In this document: piece after piece, positions 38,901 to 47,325 of the stretch
Layout: each line of letters starts with the position of its first letter
Numbering within the stretch: the first letter of the stretch is position 1
Source of the DNA: Prevotella sp.
GTDB taxonomy: Bacteria; Bacteroidota; Bacteroidia; Bacteroidales; Muribaculaceae
Direction: 5' to 3'
Length of the DNA: 64,000 bases
Assembly: GCA_023666665.1 (NCBI GenBank)
Contig: JAMPBN010000004.1
Span: 1 to 64,000 of the forward strand
Notes under the pieces: model-generated
Seen by the model: the letters and a program-made list of their open reading frames with translations, nothing else
The model's database searches: none
Told to the model about the DNA's origin: nothing
Program-made: the position numbers and the translations under genes

Positions 38901-41538
38901 CCACCTTGGTGGCTTTTGAGCCGCGCTGCTCAATGTAGATGCCCGGGGTTAGCGCTGCGGCGTTGACGCGACGGCCTGAGAGGTCAAAGTAGACTGCGGA
39001 ACCGTCAAATTCCACCGTTGAGACTTCATCAATGCCGCTTTCAGTGCTGTCGCCGTTATAAACGTTGGTGGCGGGAACGTAGAAGTTGGGGTCATCGCCG
39101 TTTGTACCGAGGGCATTCATTAGCTGATAGTCGGGATTATTCTTTTTCTGATATACGCGAACGTAGTCAAACTGAGTGTGATACTCGTGGTTGGTGTCGG
39201 GTTTTGCTGCCCAGGAGCCATTGCCTACGCTCTGGTTCAGAATAATGTAGAACTTCTTGTCGAAGGGCCAGGTCACTGCTTCGGTGTAGTAAGGCGAGCC
39301 TTCCTGTGCGTAGTGTTGGTTCTTATAGGAGAAGAACTGCTTGCCGTCAATATACCAGCGGAGCTCATCGGCTTCCCACTCCAGAGCATATACGTGCCAT
39401 TGCGAGGGGTCGGAGCTGATGCTGCCGGTCTTGGCGGGTGACGACTTTCCGGGCGCGGGCCAACCCTTGTTGTCGGTGTTCCAGTTTGCCCAGCCGCTGT
39501 GAATGGTGCCGTGGGCGGCCTGCTGAGTGTTGATTTGTTCCCAAATGTCTATTTCGCCGTTGTTGGGCCACGTGTTGTAGCCGGTGTCGGCAATCTTCGA
39601 TTCTGCGGGCATCATCCAAAATGCCGGGAAGCTGCCTACCCAGGGGTTGGTTTTGGCGCGGGCTTCAATCTTGCCATAGCGCACCTCAAGCAGACGCTGC
39701 GAGATGATTGCACCGGTTACCATCGGAGCGGTTTCGCCGGGGAACTGCGATGCGGGCAGGGCGTAGGAGTTGTAGTAGCCGTTGGCCATAATGTTGGTCT
39801 TGGCGCGCTGCTCAGCGTTGATGGCCATGCAGTAGTTCCACGCGGCGCCGTAGCGTTCGTTGTAGCCCCAGCGCTTGGAGTCAACGGCATCGGTTGAAAA
39901 TTCGTCGCCCCACACCTTGGTCCACTCTGAGTTTTCGGCCTCCTTGAAGAGGACGTAGACGGTGAAATCGCCGTCGATGAGCGAGCCGGGGATGGTCACT
40001 GTGCCGTCTTCGTCAAGTTTCAGCACGTTGTCAACCCACTGGGGATTGCCGGCAATGTATTCGCTGCCGGTGAGGCCGTGGCCGTGGCGTACAATGATTT
40101 CATCCGTTTCAAAGCCGGGAAGAGTGGGCAGCGCCTTGACTTTAAGCTCGGTCAATGCGGGGAAACTCTCGGCCAACACACTGCCGTCGGCGGCAAGAAT
40201 AATGCCGTTTAGAGCTTCGCAGCGATAATTTGCCGTAGGATCGTAGACGTTGATAAGGAAGTCAACCTGATAGTTGCCGGCGGCTTCGAGGCGTGCGCGG
40301 TAAACGCCCGGTTGGGTGCCGTCGGGAAGTTTGATTTTACCCATGCGGCCAAATGTGCTGCTATCGGCAATCGGGTTGCCGAAAGAACCATTAAAGTCGG
40401 TGTCGACGTACACGCGGTATCGTGCGCCCACGCCGCTATACTTGGCGCTGATGCTAAATTCGCCACCTACCGGGATGTTGAATTTCTTGTTGAGGAAAGT
40501 ATATGCGGTAGTGGAGTTGACGGCAACTTCTTCGTCGTTGACAATCAGCGTAGTGAAGCCTTTGGCGGCATCTTTTTCCACTCCGGCAAAGTCGCTGTCG
40601 TAGTCATAGAAAGTGCCGCTGTTGGCGTTGTCAAGGAATATGCCCTCGATGGTGCCGTTGGAGTAGAAATCGCTGAGATTGAGCTCTACGCTGCCGGTGA
40701 AGGTTTTGTGTTCCACGGAGCTGCTGCCGATTGTGGGGTCGGCAAATGCGGCTTCGGCAGGAGCTTCGAGGGTGTTGATTACGTTAACTCCGCTGAAGAC
40801 GTACTTATCGTCGGCAGTGCCGCTTACGGTGAAGTTGCCGTCGGCATCGAGGCCGGAGAGGGCAAGGGAGCCGTTTTCAGCCTTGAGGGTGATGTCGCTG
40901 AGCGAGGTGGGGGTAGCGGGCTCCATAACCCAGGCCATCACGTCGGCAATGCAGCCGCCAAGCTGGATGTGGGGTTTGGTTTCATCGTCGGAAGTGCGGC
41001 CTGCGGGGTCAATTTCGTTGTAGTCAACCTTGAAGCGCATGCGGTAGAGTCCGGGCTTGAGGTCGCCGAGGTTGAACTCAGGCAGGAGCATCGAGTTGCC
41101 CGGCACGTTTTTGGAATCCAGGGCATCCTCACCTGCGGAGTTTTTGTTATTGAGATTAGAGAATGCGAGAATATCGCCCGTGGAGTCGGGAAGATTGTCG
41201 GCGGTCAGTGTTGCGTCAAATTTGCCGTCGTTGCCTTGATCCAGATATACGTAGCTGTTCATCCAGTTGCCGCTCCAGTTGAAGTCAATCTTGACGTTGG
41301 CTCCGGGAGTGAGCACCACACACTGCTTGGTGAGGTCTATGAAAAGGTCGCCGCCCGACACCTGGCCGACGTTGACGGTTTGCGCCGGAAGATTGCCCAC
41401 GGCAAAGGTTACACTGTTGAGGGTGCGCTGCGGATTGGTGGCAGTCTGCTGGGTGCCTTCAGGGAAGTTTACTTCGTAGTCGGCGAAGGCGGAGAGAGAT
41501 GCCGCTGCGAAGATAAAAGATAGAAGGTAACGGTTCAT
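38890..41538 (-). CDS. GH16 endo-beta-glucanase-type secreted protein with T9SS-type tail
   Basis: An 882-residue exported enzyme (signal peptide MNRYLLSFIFAAASLSAFA). The N-terminal half holds two GEVED/jelly-roll-like beta domains (about 25-220, with YVYLDQGNDGKFDATLT, and 250-440, with YRVYVDTDFNGSFGNP). A family 16 glycoside hydrolase domain spans about 545-815: WGDEFSTDAVDSKRWGY, SFPAFWMMPAES, and the catalytic signature GEIDIWEQ (ExDxxE). It probably cleaves beta-1,3 or mixed-linkage glucans outside the cell; laminarinase versus lichenase cannot be decided. The C terminus is a type IX sorting-like domain (VYFDLSGRRVNAAALTPGIY, ending TKVVIR). Own promoter at 41578-41585; no SusCD pair adjoins. 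Confidence 0.9.
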   Translation of the reverse strand: MNRYLLSFIFAAASLSAFADYEVNFPEGTQQTATNPQRTLNSVTFAVGNLPAQTVNVGQVSGGDLFIDLTKQCVVLTPGANVKIDFNWSGNWMNSYVYLDQGNDGKFDATLTADNLPDSTGDILAFSNLNNKNSAGEDALDSKNVPGNSMLLPEFNLGDLKPGLYRMRFKVDYNEIDPAGRTSDDETKPHIQLGGCIADVMAWVMEPATPTSLSDITLKAENGSLALSGLDADGNFTVSGTADDKYVFSGVNVINTLEAPAEAAFADPTIGSSSVEHKTFTGSVELNLSDFYSNGTIEGIFLDNANSGTFYDYDSDFAGVEKDAAKGFTTLIVNDEEVAVNSTTAYTFLNKKFNIPVGGEFSISAKYSGVGARYRVYVDTDFNGSFGNPIADSSTFGRMGKIKLPDGTQPGVYRARLEAAGNYQVDFLINVYDPTANYRCEALNGIILAADGSVLAESFPALTELKVKALPTLPGFETDEIIVRHGHGLTGSEYIAGNPQWVDNVLKLDEDGTVTIPGSLIDGDFTVYVLFKEAENSEWTKVWGDEFSTDAVDSKRWGYNERYGAAWNYCMAINAEQRAKTNIMANGYYNSYALPASQFPGETAPMVTGAIISQRLLEVRYGKIEARAKTNPWVGSFPAFWMMPAESKIADTGYNTWPNNGEIDIWEQINTQQAAHGTIHSGWANWNTDNKGWPAPGKSSPAKTGSISSDPSQWHVYALEWEADELRWYIDGKQFFSYKNQHYAQEGSPYYTEAVTWPFDKKFYIILNQSVGNGSWAAKPDTNHEYHTQFDYVRVYQKKNNPDYQLMNALGTNGDDPNFYVPATNVYNGDSTESGIDEVSTVEFDGSAVYFDLSGRRVNAAALTPGIYIEQRGSKATKVVIR

Positions 41539-41577
41539 AAAGTAAAAAAAAGATTAAAAAGGATTGGTTATTTTCTG

Positions 41578-41585
41578 CAAAGATA
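41578..41585 (-). promoter_or_regulatory. -7 promoter element of the GH16 gene
   Basis: Minus-strand TATCTTTG, 40 bases upstream of the ATG at 41538. No TTTG at the -33 position. It lies back to back with the dapB promoter. Confidence 0.6.
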
Positions 41586-41606
41586 CGAAAATTCGCTGAA
41601 AAATCG

Positions 41607-41614
41607 TAACTTTG
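41607..41614 (+). promoter_or_regulatory. -7 promoter element of dapB
   Basis: TAACTTTG, 22 bases before the dapB ATG (41637); leader about 15-20 bases. No good -33 element. Confidence 0.6.
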
Positions 41615-41636
41615 CGTAATTAAAATTTGCTAACAA

Positions 41637-42350
41637 ATGAAAATAGCTCTTATCGGATACGGCAAGATGGGCCACATTATTGAGCAGCTGGCCCTTAGCC
41701 GTGGCCACGAGATTGTGGCCAAAGTTGACAAGGATACCGAGGTTAAAATCGACTCGCCGGAGTTTCGCAGCGCCGACGTGGCCATAGAGTTTTCAGTGCC
41801 GTCGGCTGCTGAGGCCAACGTTGGCGAGGCCCTGCGCCAGGGTGTCAGCGTGGTGTGCGGCACCACCGGCTGGGCCGACGGTCTGGAGCGCGTCAAAGCC
41901 GCGATGCCCGCAGGCGTGGCGCTGATGTGGAGCGGCAACTACTCGCTCGGGGTTAATCTCTTTTTTGCCGCCAACCGCTTCATTGCCAAAATGATGTCGA
42001 AATTCCCGCAATACGTCCCCGACCTGACCGAAACGCATCATATCCACAAGCTCGACCACCCGAGCGGCACCGCGCTGATGACTGCCGAGCAAATTATCAA
42101 CGAGGTTGACTCGCTCAACGGCTGGAGCGAGGAACCCGCCCCCGGCAAGCTGCTTATCAACCACATACGCCATGCCGAAGTGCCGGGCATTCACCGCGTC
42201 ACATGGGAGAGCGATGTCGATTCCATCACCTTGGAGCACTCCGCAAAGTCGCGCGCCGGATTCGCCCTCGGGGCCGTAATGGCCGCCGAATGGCTCGCCG
42301 GCAAGAGCGGGTTCCACACTATCGACGAAATGATGTCTGAGATAATATAG
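41637..42350 (+). CDS. dapB: 4-hydroxy-tetrahydrodipicolinate reductase
   Basis: A 237-residue DapB of the lysine/meso-diaminopimelate pathway, reducing the dihydrodipicolinate precursor with NAD(P)H. The nucleotide-binding motif is IGYGKMGHIIEQLA at the N terminus; the catalytic segment is ETHHIHKLDHPSGTALMTAE with the proton-donor His and Lys. Slightly short compared with the E. coli enzyme (273), as is common in Bacteroidetes. lepB follows 14 bases later, an association known in this phylum. Confidence 0.95.
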   Translation: MKIALIGYGKMGHIIEQLALSRGHEIVAKVDKDTEVKIDSPEFRSADVAIEFSVPSAAEANVGEALRQGVSVVCGTTGWADGLERVKAAMPAGVALMWSGNYSLGVNLFFAANRFIAKMMSKFPQYVPDLTETHHIHKLDHPSGTALMTAEQIINEVDSLNGWSEEPAPGKLLINHIRHAEVPGIHRVTWESDVDSITLEHSAKSRAGFALGAVMAAEWLAGKSGFHTIDEMMSEII

Positions 42351-42364
42351 AAGAAATAACAGTT

Positions 42365-43834
42365 ATGAGTTTTTTTGAAGATTTCAAGCGCCGCGTGGCC
42401 GAAAACAAGCCCACCCGCTGGGTGCGTTTCGCTCTGGTGTCGGTATTGTTTCTGCTGTGGGTCTACTGGCTGAACAATTGGTGGGTAGCTCTGTGGTGGC
42501 TGCTGCTGTTCGACATCTATATCACCGGCTATATCCCCTTTACGTGGTGGAAAAAAGCCAAGTCCGGAACTGTCCGCACCGTTATGGGGTGGGTCGACGC
42601 AATAGTTTACGCCCTGGTGCTGGTCTACTTTGTATTTGCATTCATCGGCCAGAACTATCAGATTCCCTCTTCGTCGCTCGAAAAGACGTTGCTTACCGGC
42701 GACTTCCTGTGGGTCAACAAGACGGCTTATGGCCCGCGTGTGCCGATGACTCCGGTACATTTTCCGCTGGTGCAGAACACATTCCCGGTTGTCAACACCA
42801 AGAGCTACCTCGACTCTCCGCAGTGGAAATACCACCGCCTGAAAGGCCTCGGCTCGGTGCAGTTGGGCGACATCGTGGTGTTCAACTTTCCCGGCGGCGA
42901 CACCGTGGCGCTCAAAGCTCAAAACCCCGACATCTATGCCCTGTCGCGCATCATCGGCGAGCGAATGATTGCCCAAGGCGGCGCCCCCGACCCCTCCGGC
43001 TCTCTCATTGAGCGCGACGCGGCAGTCCGCGCACTCGGAATGCGCTACATCAGCAACAATCCGCAGACCTTCGGCGAAGTGATTTGGCGACCAGTTGACC
43101 GCCGCGAAAACTACGTCAAGCGCTGCGTCGGTCTGCCCGGTCAGGAGTTCAAAATCGTTAACGGCGTGATTTACAACGACGGAGTAAAACTCCCGAACTA
43201 CACCCACGTGCAGTATAACTACAACTTCACCCATAGCGACTGGGACAAAATGTCAACCCAAGAGCGCGAAGCATACTGGGACAACATCGAAGTGGCAAAA
43301 GCCGACCGCGTCAACGACCCGCAACACGACCGTCAGGGCGTGGCGCTGACTCAGCAGCAAATCCAAACGCTGAAAAGCGACCCAAAAGTCACCTCAATCA
43401 AGCGTATGGAATACACGCCCTACGACAACTTCCTCTACCCGCTCGCGACCTCGATGGCCGACGGCTGGACTCTCGACGACTACGGACCCATTACCATACC
43501 CGCACGCGGCATTACCGTGAAACTTGACGAAGAGGGCTGGGCGCGCTATGGCCACGCCATTTCCCACTATGAGCCTCACACCGCCGAGTGGCGCAACGGC
43601 CGGGCATATATTGACGGCCAACCCGCTGATGAATACACCTTTGAGATGGACTACTACTTTATGATGGGCGACAACCGACACAAGTCGCTCGACTCGCGCT
43701 TCTGGGGATTCGTGCCGGAAGACCACATCGTTGGCCGCCCCGAGGTAGTACTCATCAGCTTCGACCCCGACAAGCACTTCCCCTTCAACATCCGCACCGA
43801 CCGCCTCTTCCGCCGCGTGCCGACCTTCAACTGA
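42365..43834 (+). CDS. lepB: Signal peptidase I
   Basis: A 489-residue, large Bacteroidetes-type signal peptidase I that removes signal peptides of exported proteins. Two or three N-terminal transmembrane helices (about 20-40, 42-60 and 75-98) are followed by the catalytic Ser motif QIPSSSLEKTLLTGDFLWVN and the catalytic Lys motif ENYVKRCVGLPGQ. The terminal box MMGDNRHKSLDSRFWGFVP matches SPase box E. A large insertion between Lys and the last box accounts for the length. Cotranscribed with dapB. Its last eight bases and stop form the start of the first 33-bp repeat that precedes the ATPase gene. Confidence 0.94.
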   Translation: MSFFEDFKRRVAENKPTRWVRFALVSVLFLLWVYWLNNWWVALWWLLLFDIYITGYIPFTWWKKAKSGTVRTVMGWVDAIVYALVLVYFVFAFIGQNYQIPSSSLEKTLLTGDFLWVNKTAYGPRVPMTPVHFPLVQNTFPVVNTKSYLDSPQWKYHRLKGLGSVQLGDIVVFNFPGGDTVALKAQNPDIYALSRIIGERMIAQGGAPDPSGSLIERDAAVRALGMRYISNNPQTFGEVIWRPVDRRENYVKRCVGLPGQEFKIVNGVIYNDGVKLPNYTHVQYNYNFTHSDWDKMSTQEREAYWDNIEVAKADRVNDPQHDRQGVALTQQQIQTLKSDPKVTSIKRMEYTPYDNFLYPLATSMADGWTLDDYGPITIPARGITVKLDEEGWARYGHAISHYEPHTAEWRNGRAYIDGQPADEYTFEMDYYFMMGDNRHKSLDSRFWGFVPEDHIVGRPEVVLISFDPDKHFPFNIRTDRLFRRVPTFN

Positions 43835-43918
43835 CGAATTTTATACAAATTTCCGTCTGTCAACTGACCGAATTTATTAAAATATCCGTCTGTCAACTGA
43901 CTGAATTTAGTTAAAAAG
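43827..43918 (+). repeat. Three direct repeats with exact 33-bp period upstream of the second ATPase gene
   Basis: TCAACTGAC followed by GAATTT begins at 43827, 43860 and 43893; TCCGTCTG precedes the second and third copies (43852, 43885). The first copy starts within the last codons of lepB. The sequence is unrelated to the array at 28496-28581, but copy number and period are the same. Confidence 0.92.
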
Positions 43919-43920
43919 TG

Positions 43921-43951
43921 TTGCATACGTCAGATCAATTGCGTAACTTTG
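43921..43951 (+). promoter_or_regulatory. Promoter of the second ATPase gene
   Basis: TTG (43921-43923), a 20-base spacer and TAACTTTG (43944-43951), directly after the third repeat copy. Start codon at 43977, leader about 20 bases. Confidence 0.75.
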
Positions 43952-43976
43952 CCGCATAAACACATCCTATAATCCA

Positions 43977-45128
43977 ATGGCTCAGATAATTCGCACAATA
44001 ACAGACAGGGTTGACCGAAAAGTCATCCCGGGTAAGGCTACGATTATATACGGTGCGCGGCGTGTTGGCAAGACTATTCTGCTTCGCGACATCATTCAAC
44101 GCCACGCCGATGACGCCCCGATGCTGCTCAACGGCGAGGATGCCATGACAGTGCAAATGTTTGCCAACCGCACGGTAGCAAACTATCGCGGACTCTTTGG
44201 CGGCACACGTCTTCTTGCAATTGATGAAGCGCAGAATATTCCTGAGATAGGCAAGGTTTTGAAGCTGATTGTTGACGAAATGCCCGATTTGGCGGTTATT
44301 GCTACCGGCTCGGCATCTTTCGATTTGCTCCAACAAGTTGGGGAGCCGCTCGTTGGTCGCGCATCGCAGTTTTTGCTCTTGCCATTTTCAAAAGAGGAGA
44401 TTTCGCAGATTGAGAACCCGATACAAGCAATGTCATCGCTTCCCGATCGGCTGATTTACGGTTCATACCCCGACGTTGTTATGCAGCCTAATTTTGCTGA
44501 AAAGCAAGATTATCTGCGAGACCTCGCCAGTTCATATCTCCTTAAAGATATTCTTGCGGTCGACGGTATTAAAAATTCTGCAAAGATGCGCCAACTTTTA
44601 CAGTTCGTGGCCTGTCAAGTAGGTTCAGAGGTATCTACCGACGAGTTATCGCGTACGCTCTCAATGAGCAAGAATACCATAGAACGCTATTTGGACTTAC
44701 TGAGCAAAGTTTTCGTACTCTATCGTCTTGGAGGATACTCGAGAAATCTCCGCAATGAAGTTGTGCGCACCTGCAAATGGTATTTCTACGACAACGGAGT
44801 GCGCAATGCCGTAATCGGAGACTTCCGCCCCCTTGAGGCGCGTCAAGATGTCGGCGCCCTATGGGAAAACTATCTCATCAGTGAGCTACTGAAAATGAAC
44901 AACAATCTCGCTTGGCACAATCGCTACTACTTTTGGCGCACATATCAGCGCAAAAAGATTGACCTCATAGAGGAGACCGAGCCGGGCAAACTCAACGCAT
45001 TTGAGTTTAAATGGGGCACGAAAAAGCCCGTAATGCCCGAAGACTTTGCCCGAGGCTATCCCGACGCCACCTATACCATAGTATCTCGCGACAACTACTA
45101 CTTCGAATTCCTAACTCCCAATTCCTAA
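43977..45128 (+). CDS. AAA ATPase with DUF4143 domain, second and diverged copy
   Basis: A 383-residue member of the AAA_14/DUF4143 family. Walker A is GARRVGKT (26-33), Walker B LLAIDEAQ (79-86). A winged-helix-like segment (about 200-250: SEVSTDELSRTLSMSKNTIE) lies between the ATPase and the C terminus. The C-terminal part keeps a PD-(D/E)XK-like pattern, KKIDLIEE (D329) and NAFEFKWG (E343, K345). It shares only the family fold with the gene at 27185-28471. The function is not established. It sits between lepB and an aminotransferase gene, behind its own repeat array and promoter; the end (LTPNS) is encoded by a heptamer repeat. Confidence 0.87.
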   Translation: MAQIIRTITDRVDRKVIPGKATIIYGARRVGKTILLRDIIQRHADDAPMLLNGEDAMTVQMFANRTVANYRGLFGGTRLLAIDEAQNIPEIGKVLKLIVDEMPDLAVIATGSASFDLLQQVGEPLVGRASQFLLLPFSKEEISQIENPIQAMSSLPDRLIYGSYPDVVMQPNFAEKQDYLRDLASSYLLKDILAVDGIKNSAKMRQLLQFVACQVGSEVSTDELSRTLSMSKNTIERYLDLLSKVFVLYRLGGYSRNLRNEVVRTCKWYFYDNGVRNAVIGDFRPLEARQDVGALWENYLISELLKMNNNLAWHNRYYFWRTYQRKKIDLIEETEPGKLNAFEFKWGTKKPVMPEDFARGYPDATYTIVSRDNYYFEFLTPNS

Positions 45129-45140
45129 TTCCTAACTAAT
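45106..45140 (+). repeat. Heptamer array across the ATPase stop codon
   Basis: Tandem AATTCCT, AACTCCC, AATTCCT, AATTCCT, AACTAAT. The array encodes the last residues of the ATPase, includes its TAA (45126-45128), and ends 4 bases before the next start codon (45145). Confidence 0.85.
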
Positions 45141-45144
45141 AAAA

Positions 45145-46332
45145 ATGATTTCAAACAGAGTTCAGTCACTGGCCGTGAGCGCCACACTTGCAATGTCGCA
45201 AAAAAGCGCCGAGCTGAAAGCCCAAGGCGTTGACGTCATCAACCTCAGTGTCGGCGAACCCGACTTCCCCACCCCCACCCACATCAAGGAGGCCGCGAAG
45301 AAAGCCATCGACGACAATTTTACATTCTACACCCCCGTGGCCGGCTATCTCTCCCTACGCAAGGCCATAAGCGAAAAACTCCGCACAGAAAACGGCGTAG
45401 ACTTCGCTCCGGAGCAAATCGTCGTGGGCAACGGCGCCAAGCAGGAACTCTGCAACGTAATTCTCGCCACCATCAACCCCGGCGACGAAGTGGTAATCCC
45501 CACCCCCGCGTGGGTCAGCTACGTTGAGATGGTAAAACTCGCCGAGGGTGTGCCGGTAACCGTGGCTACCGACATTGAAAGTGACTTTAAGGTAACTCCC
45601 GCACAGCTCGAAGCCGCAATTACGCCCAAAACGCGTATGGTGCTTCTCTGCTCTCCGTCTAACCCCACAGGGTCGGTTTACACCCCTGCGGAACTTCAGG
45701 GGCTGGTCGACGTGCTGGCCAAGCATCCCGACGTTCTCGTTATGGCCGACGAAATATATGAGCACATCAACTTCGGCGCGGAGCTGCGCTCACTGGCATC
45801 GTTCCCGGAGCTGAAAGACCGCGTCGTAGTAATCAACGGAGTCAGCAAAGCATATGCAATGACCGGCTGGCGCATCGGCTATTGCGCCGCCCCGCTGTGG
45901 CTTGCTAAAGCCGTCAACAAGCTCCAGGGTCAGTACACTTCCGGGGCAAGCTCCATTGCGCAAAAAGCCGCCGAAGCCGCCTATACCGGCTCTCAGGAGT
46001 GCGTCGAAGAGATGCGTCGCGCATTTGAACGCCGCCGCAATCTCGTGGTCTCCCTTGCCCGCGCAATCCCCGGCCTGAGAGTCAACGAGCCGCAGGGCGC
46101 ATTCTATCTCTTCCCCGAAGTCAGCGCCCTGCTCGGCAAGAAAGCCGGCGACCGCTTCATTGCCACCTCCGGCGACCTCGCTCTCTATCTGCTCGAAGAA
46201 GCCCACGTTGCTACCGTAGACGGTGCGGCATTCTGCGCTCCCGGCTACATACGCCTGAGCTATGCCACCTCCGACGACAACATCCGCACCGCCCTTGCCC
46301 GCATCGCTGCCGCCCTCGCCAAACTGCAATAA
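45145..46332 (+). CDS. Pyridoxal-phosphate aminotransferase (aspartate aminotransferase type)
   Basis: A 395-residue class I/II aminotransferase of the Ib aspartate aminotransferase kind. Motifs: INLSVGEPDFPTPTHIKEAA, YTPVAGYLSLRKAISEKL, the PLP-phosphate region GNGAKQELCNV, CSPSNPTGSVY, and the PLP lysine in VSKAYAMTGWRIGYC. It most likely interconverts aspartate and oxaloacetate with 2-oxoglutarate in the cytoplasm; related enzymes also accept aromatic or prephenate substrates. The TAA stop overlaps the ATG of the radical SAM gene (TAATG). Confidence 0.92.
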   Translation: MISNRVQSLAVSATLAMSQKSAELKAQGVDVINLSVGEPDFPTPTHIKEAAKKAIDDNFTFYTPVAGYLSLRKAISEKLRTENGVDFAPEQIVVGNGAKQELCNVILATINPGDEVVIPTPAWVSYVEMVKLAEGVPVTVATDIESDFKVTPAQLEAAITPKTRMVLLCSPSNPTGSVYTPAELQGLVDVLAKHPDVLVMADEIYEHINFGAELRSLASFPELKDRVVVINGVSKAYAMTGWRIGYCAAPLWLAKAVNKLQGQYTSGASSIAQKAAEAAYTGSQECVEEMRRAFERRRNLVVSLARAIPGLRVNEPQGAFYLFPEVSALLGKKAGDRFIATSGDLALYLLEEAHVATVDGAAFCAPGYIRLSYATSDDNIRTALARIAAALAKLQ

Positions 46333-47099
46333 TGCAAACCGTATTGTTTAACTCAACCATTTTCGGGCCGATTCATAGTCGGCGGCTCGGTGCTTCGCTC
46401 GGCGTGAATCTGTCGCCGAGCGACGGCAAGGTGTGCTCCTTCGACTGCCTCTACTGCGAGGCCGGCTTCAACGCCCAAGGGGCCGGTACGTCGGGACTGC
46501 CCACGCGTGAGCAGGTGCGCACACAGTTGCGCGAAAAGCTCGCCGCCATGCGCGCCGAGGGTGCGCCTCTCAACGTCATCACCTTTTCCGGCAACGGAGA
46601 GCCGACGCTTCACCCCGACTTCGAGGGGATTGTTGACGACACCATAGCCCTGCGCAATGAGTTCTATCCCGAAGTCAAAATTTCAGTACTAACCAACTCC
46701 ACGCGCCTGGACTCGGAGGCCGTGTGTCGCGCACTCCGCAAGGTCGATAACAACATTCTCAAGCTCGACTCCGCCATAGAAGCCACTATGCGGCGCATTG
46801 ACCGCCCGACCTCGCGGCAATTCACTGCCGAGCGCGTAATTGGCCAACTCAAGCAATTCAGCGGCTCGGGCATAATCCAGACCATGCTGCTGCGCGGCGA
46901 CGGCATCGACAACACCACCGAAGCCGAAATCTCCGCACTCATCAAGGCATATAAGGAGATACAGCCGCGGCAGATTATGCTTTACTCCATCGACCGCAAG
47001 ACCCCCGATGAGCTGCTCCGAGCCGTCGGCCGCGACGAGCTTCTCGCCATTGCCGACCGCATAGCCCGCGAAACCGCCCTCGACGTCACGGTTGCATAG
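46332..47099 (+). CDS. Radical SAM protein (COG0731-like)
   Basis: A 255-residue radical SAM enzyme. The 4Fe-4S cluster motif is CSFDCLYCEAG (CxxxCxxC); the SAM-binding GGE-like segment is FSGNGEPTLHP. Start IFGPIHSRRLGASLGVNLSP recalls COG0731 wyosine-base-related Fe-S oxidoreductases, which have no settled role in bacteria. No SPASM or TRAM domain follows. It is translationally coupled to the aminotransferase gene (TAATG) and is the last gene of the plus-strand run that begins at dapB. The hairpin GGTTGC/GCAACC overlaps its stop. Confidence 0.85.
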   Translation: MQTVLFNSTIFGPIHSRRLGASLGVNLSPSDGKVCSFDCLYCEAGFNAQGAGTSGLPTREQVRTQLREKLAAMRAEGAPLNVITFSGNGEPTLHPDFEGIVDDTIALRNEFYPEVKISVLTNSTRLDSEAVCRALRKVDNNILKLDSAIEATMRRIDRPTSRQFTAERVIGQLKQFSGSGIIQTMLLRGDGIDNTTEAEISALIKAYKEIQPRQIMLYSIDRKTPDELLRAVGRDELLAIADRIARETALDVTVA

Positions 47100-47238
47100 C
47101 AACCAACTCCGCGGCGCGATTCAACTCCAGTGCCTCCTCACGACTTATCCCCCCATAACTGCGCCCGGCCATATCCGCCGGGTGCAACTATGCCAGTCGG
47201 CACGAAGTTTAGATGTAGGCAATGTCATATAATTATTA

Positions 47239-47312
47239 AGCAGGGGCGCAAGCACCCCTGCTCTAAACAATGATACAATAGTTGTTATGCCGGGGAACGC
47301 TTGCGTTCCCCG
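47239..47312. repeat. Pair of GC-rich palindromes with complementary loops
   Basis: First: AGCAGGGG/CCCCTGCT at 47239-47262, loop containing GCAAGC. Second: CGGGGAACGC/GCGTTCCCCG at 47291-47312, centre GCTTGC, the reverse complement of the first loop. They fill the gap between the convergent radical SAM and DUF4493 genes and probably act as terminators. The rest of the gap (47100-47238) holds nothing I can support. Confidence 0.8.
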
Positions 47313-47325
47313 ATGAGTAGTCGGG

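Noticed and set aside
40312-41523. Long plus-strand reading frame of about 400 codons
   Set aside because: It lies antisense within the GH16 gene, whose domains and signal peptide are clear; such antisense frames are common here because of codon bias.
47101-47190. Minus-strand frame of 28 codons starting MAGRSYGGISREEAL
   Set aside because: Protein-like in look but very short, without promoter or neighbours; it could be a remnant or chance, so it is not called.
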